A DNA stretch of 64,000 bases from Nocardiopsis sp. FR4. GTDB taxonomy: Bacteria; Actinomycetota; Actinomycetes; Streptosporangiales; Streptosporangiaceae. The translations under genes and the position numbers were made by a program. The notes below the pieces were generated by a model. The model was not told the DNA's origin and did no database searches. It worked only from the letters and a program-made list of their open reading frames with translations. Position 1 is the stretch's first letter. The number at the start of each line of letters is the position of its first letter. Where the stretch lies: the NCBI RefSeq assembly GCF_009830945.1, contig NZ_VWVV01000010.1:124001-188000 (forward strand). Direction: 5' to 3'. Shown piece after piece: positions 63,422 to 64,000 of the stretch.

Positions 63422-63452
63422 AGCATAGGACACAAACTGGAATAGTTCAAGA
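63422..63452 (-). promoter_or_regulatory. catR promoter with embedded Fur-type operator
   Basis: On the minus strand TTGAAC (63450-63445), 17 nt, TATGCT (63427-63422); the ATG follows by 7 nt, so the mRNA is leaderless. The A/T-rich TCTTGAACTATTCCAG (63452-63437) covers the -35 and resembles the FurA operators of mycobacteria and Streptomyces. Confidence 0.75.
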
Positions 63453-63753
63453 AAACGATCATATCCATGTTTGTCTGCCGGCCGAACGTTCGGAAACCTC
63501 GACCACCGCAGGGGTTTGTGGTTTCACGCACGCCCCGGATCACACCAAGAGCAGCAAAAGCTCTGGTCATGCGCGCGTACCCTGGGGCGACGGACCGGTG
63601 GGAGCCGTCGGCGCCGCCCGACGCTCCGCACACCGGTGTACGCCCGTCCGGCACCCGTCCGGCCACGAGGAACGGAAAGGCCAACCGGAAGCGTGCGGGG
63701 TGCGTCCTACTCCAGGACATGCCCTTCGTTTCCCCCGTCCCACTGGAGCATGC
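63453..63753. other. Divergent gap between catR and capA-like gene
   Basis: No gene seen. TGGAG at 63744-63748 serves the lipoprotein start. Confidence 0.4.
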
Positions 63754-64000
63754 ATGCACCCCGTATCCCCGCGCCCCCACACGCGCACGGCACTCTCGAC
63801 CGGTGCTGCGAGCCTGGCCCTCCTCCTCGCCGTCGGCTGCTCCGCGGGCGACGGCTCCCCGGTGGAGCCGGAGCGGAGCGAGGAGGCGGCGGCACCCCTC
63901 GACGAGGGCACCGGCGCCCCCTCCCCCAGCACGGAACCCGCGGCGGCCGGCGAGCCCTTCACCGTCGCCTTCGGCGGCGACGTGATGTTCGACGGCATCC
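63754..64000 (+). CDS. CapA-family lipoprotein (partial)
   Basis: The first 82 residues of a lipoprotein cut off by the right edge. Signal peptide with lipobox LAVGC (Cys ~29), an acidic low-complexity linker, then TVAFGGDVMFDGI, the start of a CapA/PgsA-like metallophosphatase-fold domain (GDVM motif). CapA proteins take part in poly-gamma-glutamate or capsule handling. ATG 63754 is preferred for its TGGAG spacing. Confidence 0.7.
   Translation, partial: MHPVSPRPHTRTALSTGAASLALLLAVGCSAGDGSPVEPERSEEAAAPLDEGTGAPSPSTEPAAAGEPFTVAFGGDVMFDGI

Overview
The window is high-GC actinobacterial DNA. G/C is strongly preferred at third codon positions, GTG starts are common, and several promoters lie 6-8 nt before a start codon, which suggests leaderless mRNAs. 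It also carries a chaplin with an LAxTG-like sorting signal, a CatR-KatA pair, a SigK-RskA pair, and PHO boxes of the Streptomyces 11-nt type. A Nocardiopsaceae (Nocardiopsis-like) chromosome fits best. That assignment is inference. No rRNA, tRNA or CRISPR array was found.

Layout. 0-4.5 kb: a glycan locus (GT2 glycosyltransferase running off the left edge, WbqC-like protein, PIG-L deacetylase, nucleotide-sugar epimerase). 4.8-6.2 kb: a DUF202 pair and a thioredoxin. 6.6-12.3 kb: phosphate uptake. Here pstB stands apart from pstS-pstC-pstA, each part has its own PHO box, and a response regulator without a phosphoacceptor aspartate lies between them. 12.4-17.4 kb: an EF-hand miniprotein, a spermidine-synthase-like protein, a MerR regulator, hisE-hisG, an SDR and a PmtA-like methyltransferase. 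17.9-20.3 kb: a trehalose-phosphatase-like/GH15 fusion. 20.5-20.9 kb: a possible stranded riboswitch next to a VOC pseudogene. 20.9-29.9 kb: HxlR/RidA, GNAT, AlkZ-like, an unknown tryptophan-rich-tail protein, Lpd, and two surface proteins including an OmpA-domain lipoprotein. 30.1-34 kb: a SigK module (sulfite-oxidase-like membrane enzyme, frameshifted fasciclin lipoprotein, SigK, RskA). 34.1-42.1 kb: two MFS exporters (one preceded by an overlapping 21-codon leader ORF), Lrp, an acyl-CoA ligase, a two-domain VOC protein and a secreted hydrolase.

42.3-54.9 kb is an accessory stretch with much gene decay. Three copies of a ~60-bp repeat lie ~560 bp apart around single small genes. Next comes a redox gene set around an ECF41-type sigma factor (WLPEP and NPDKL motifs). 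At least seven intergenic sites carry the pattern (T/C)GTCACA-N16-(G/C)GTC, each with exactly 16 nt between the elements and each in front of a gene or gene remnant: a CMD/AhpD-like protein, a cupin, an NmrA remnant, an Ohr/OsmC pseudogene, a solitary fumarate-reductase-type flavoprotein, an NmrA-type SDR and a type II NADH dehydrogenase. This matches the published ECF41 promoter type, so the segment reads as one local ECF41 regulon. Several of its targets are broken. An IS3 remnant marks its right edge.

54.9-64 kb returns to chromosome-like content: GNAT, a MerR/membrane-protein pair with GGATAC half-sites, KptA, a methyltransferase, SURF1, a four-domain wall-anchored chaplin, KatA with its regulator CatR (leaderless promoter with an embedded operator), and the start of a CapA-family lipoprotein at the right edge.
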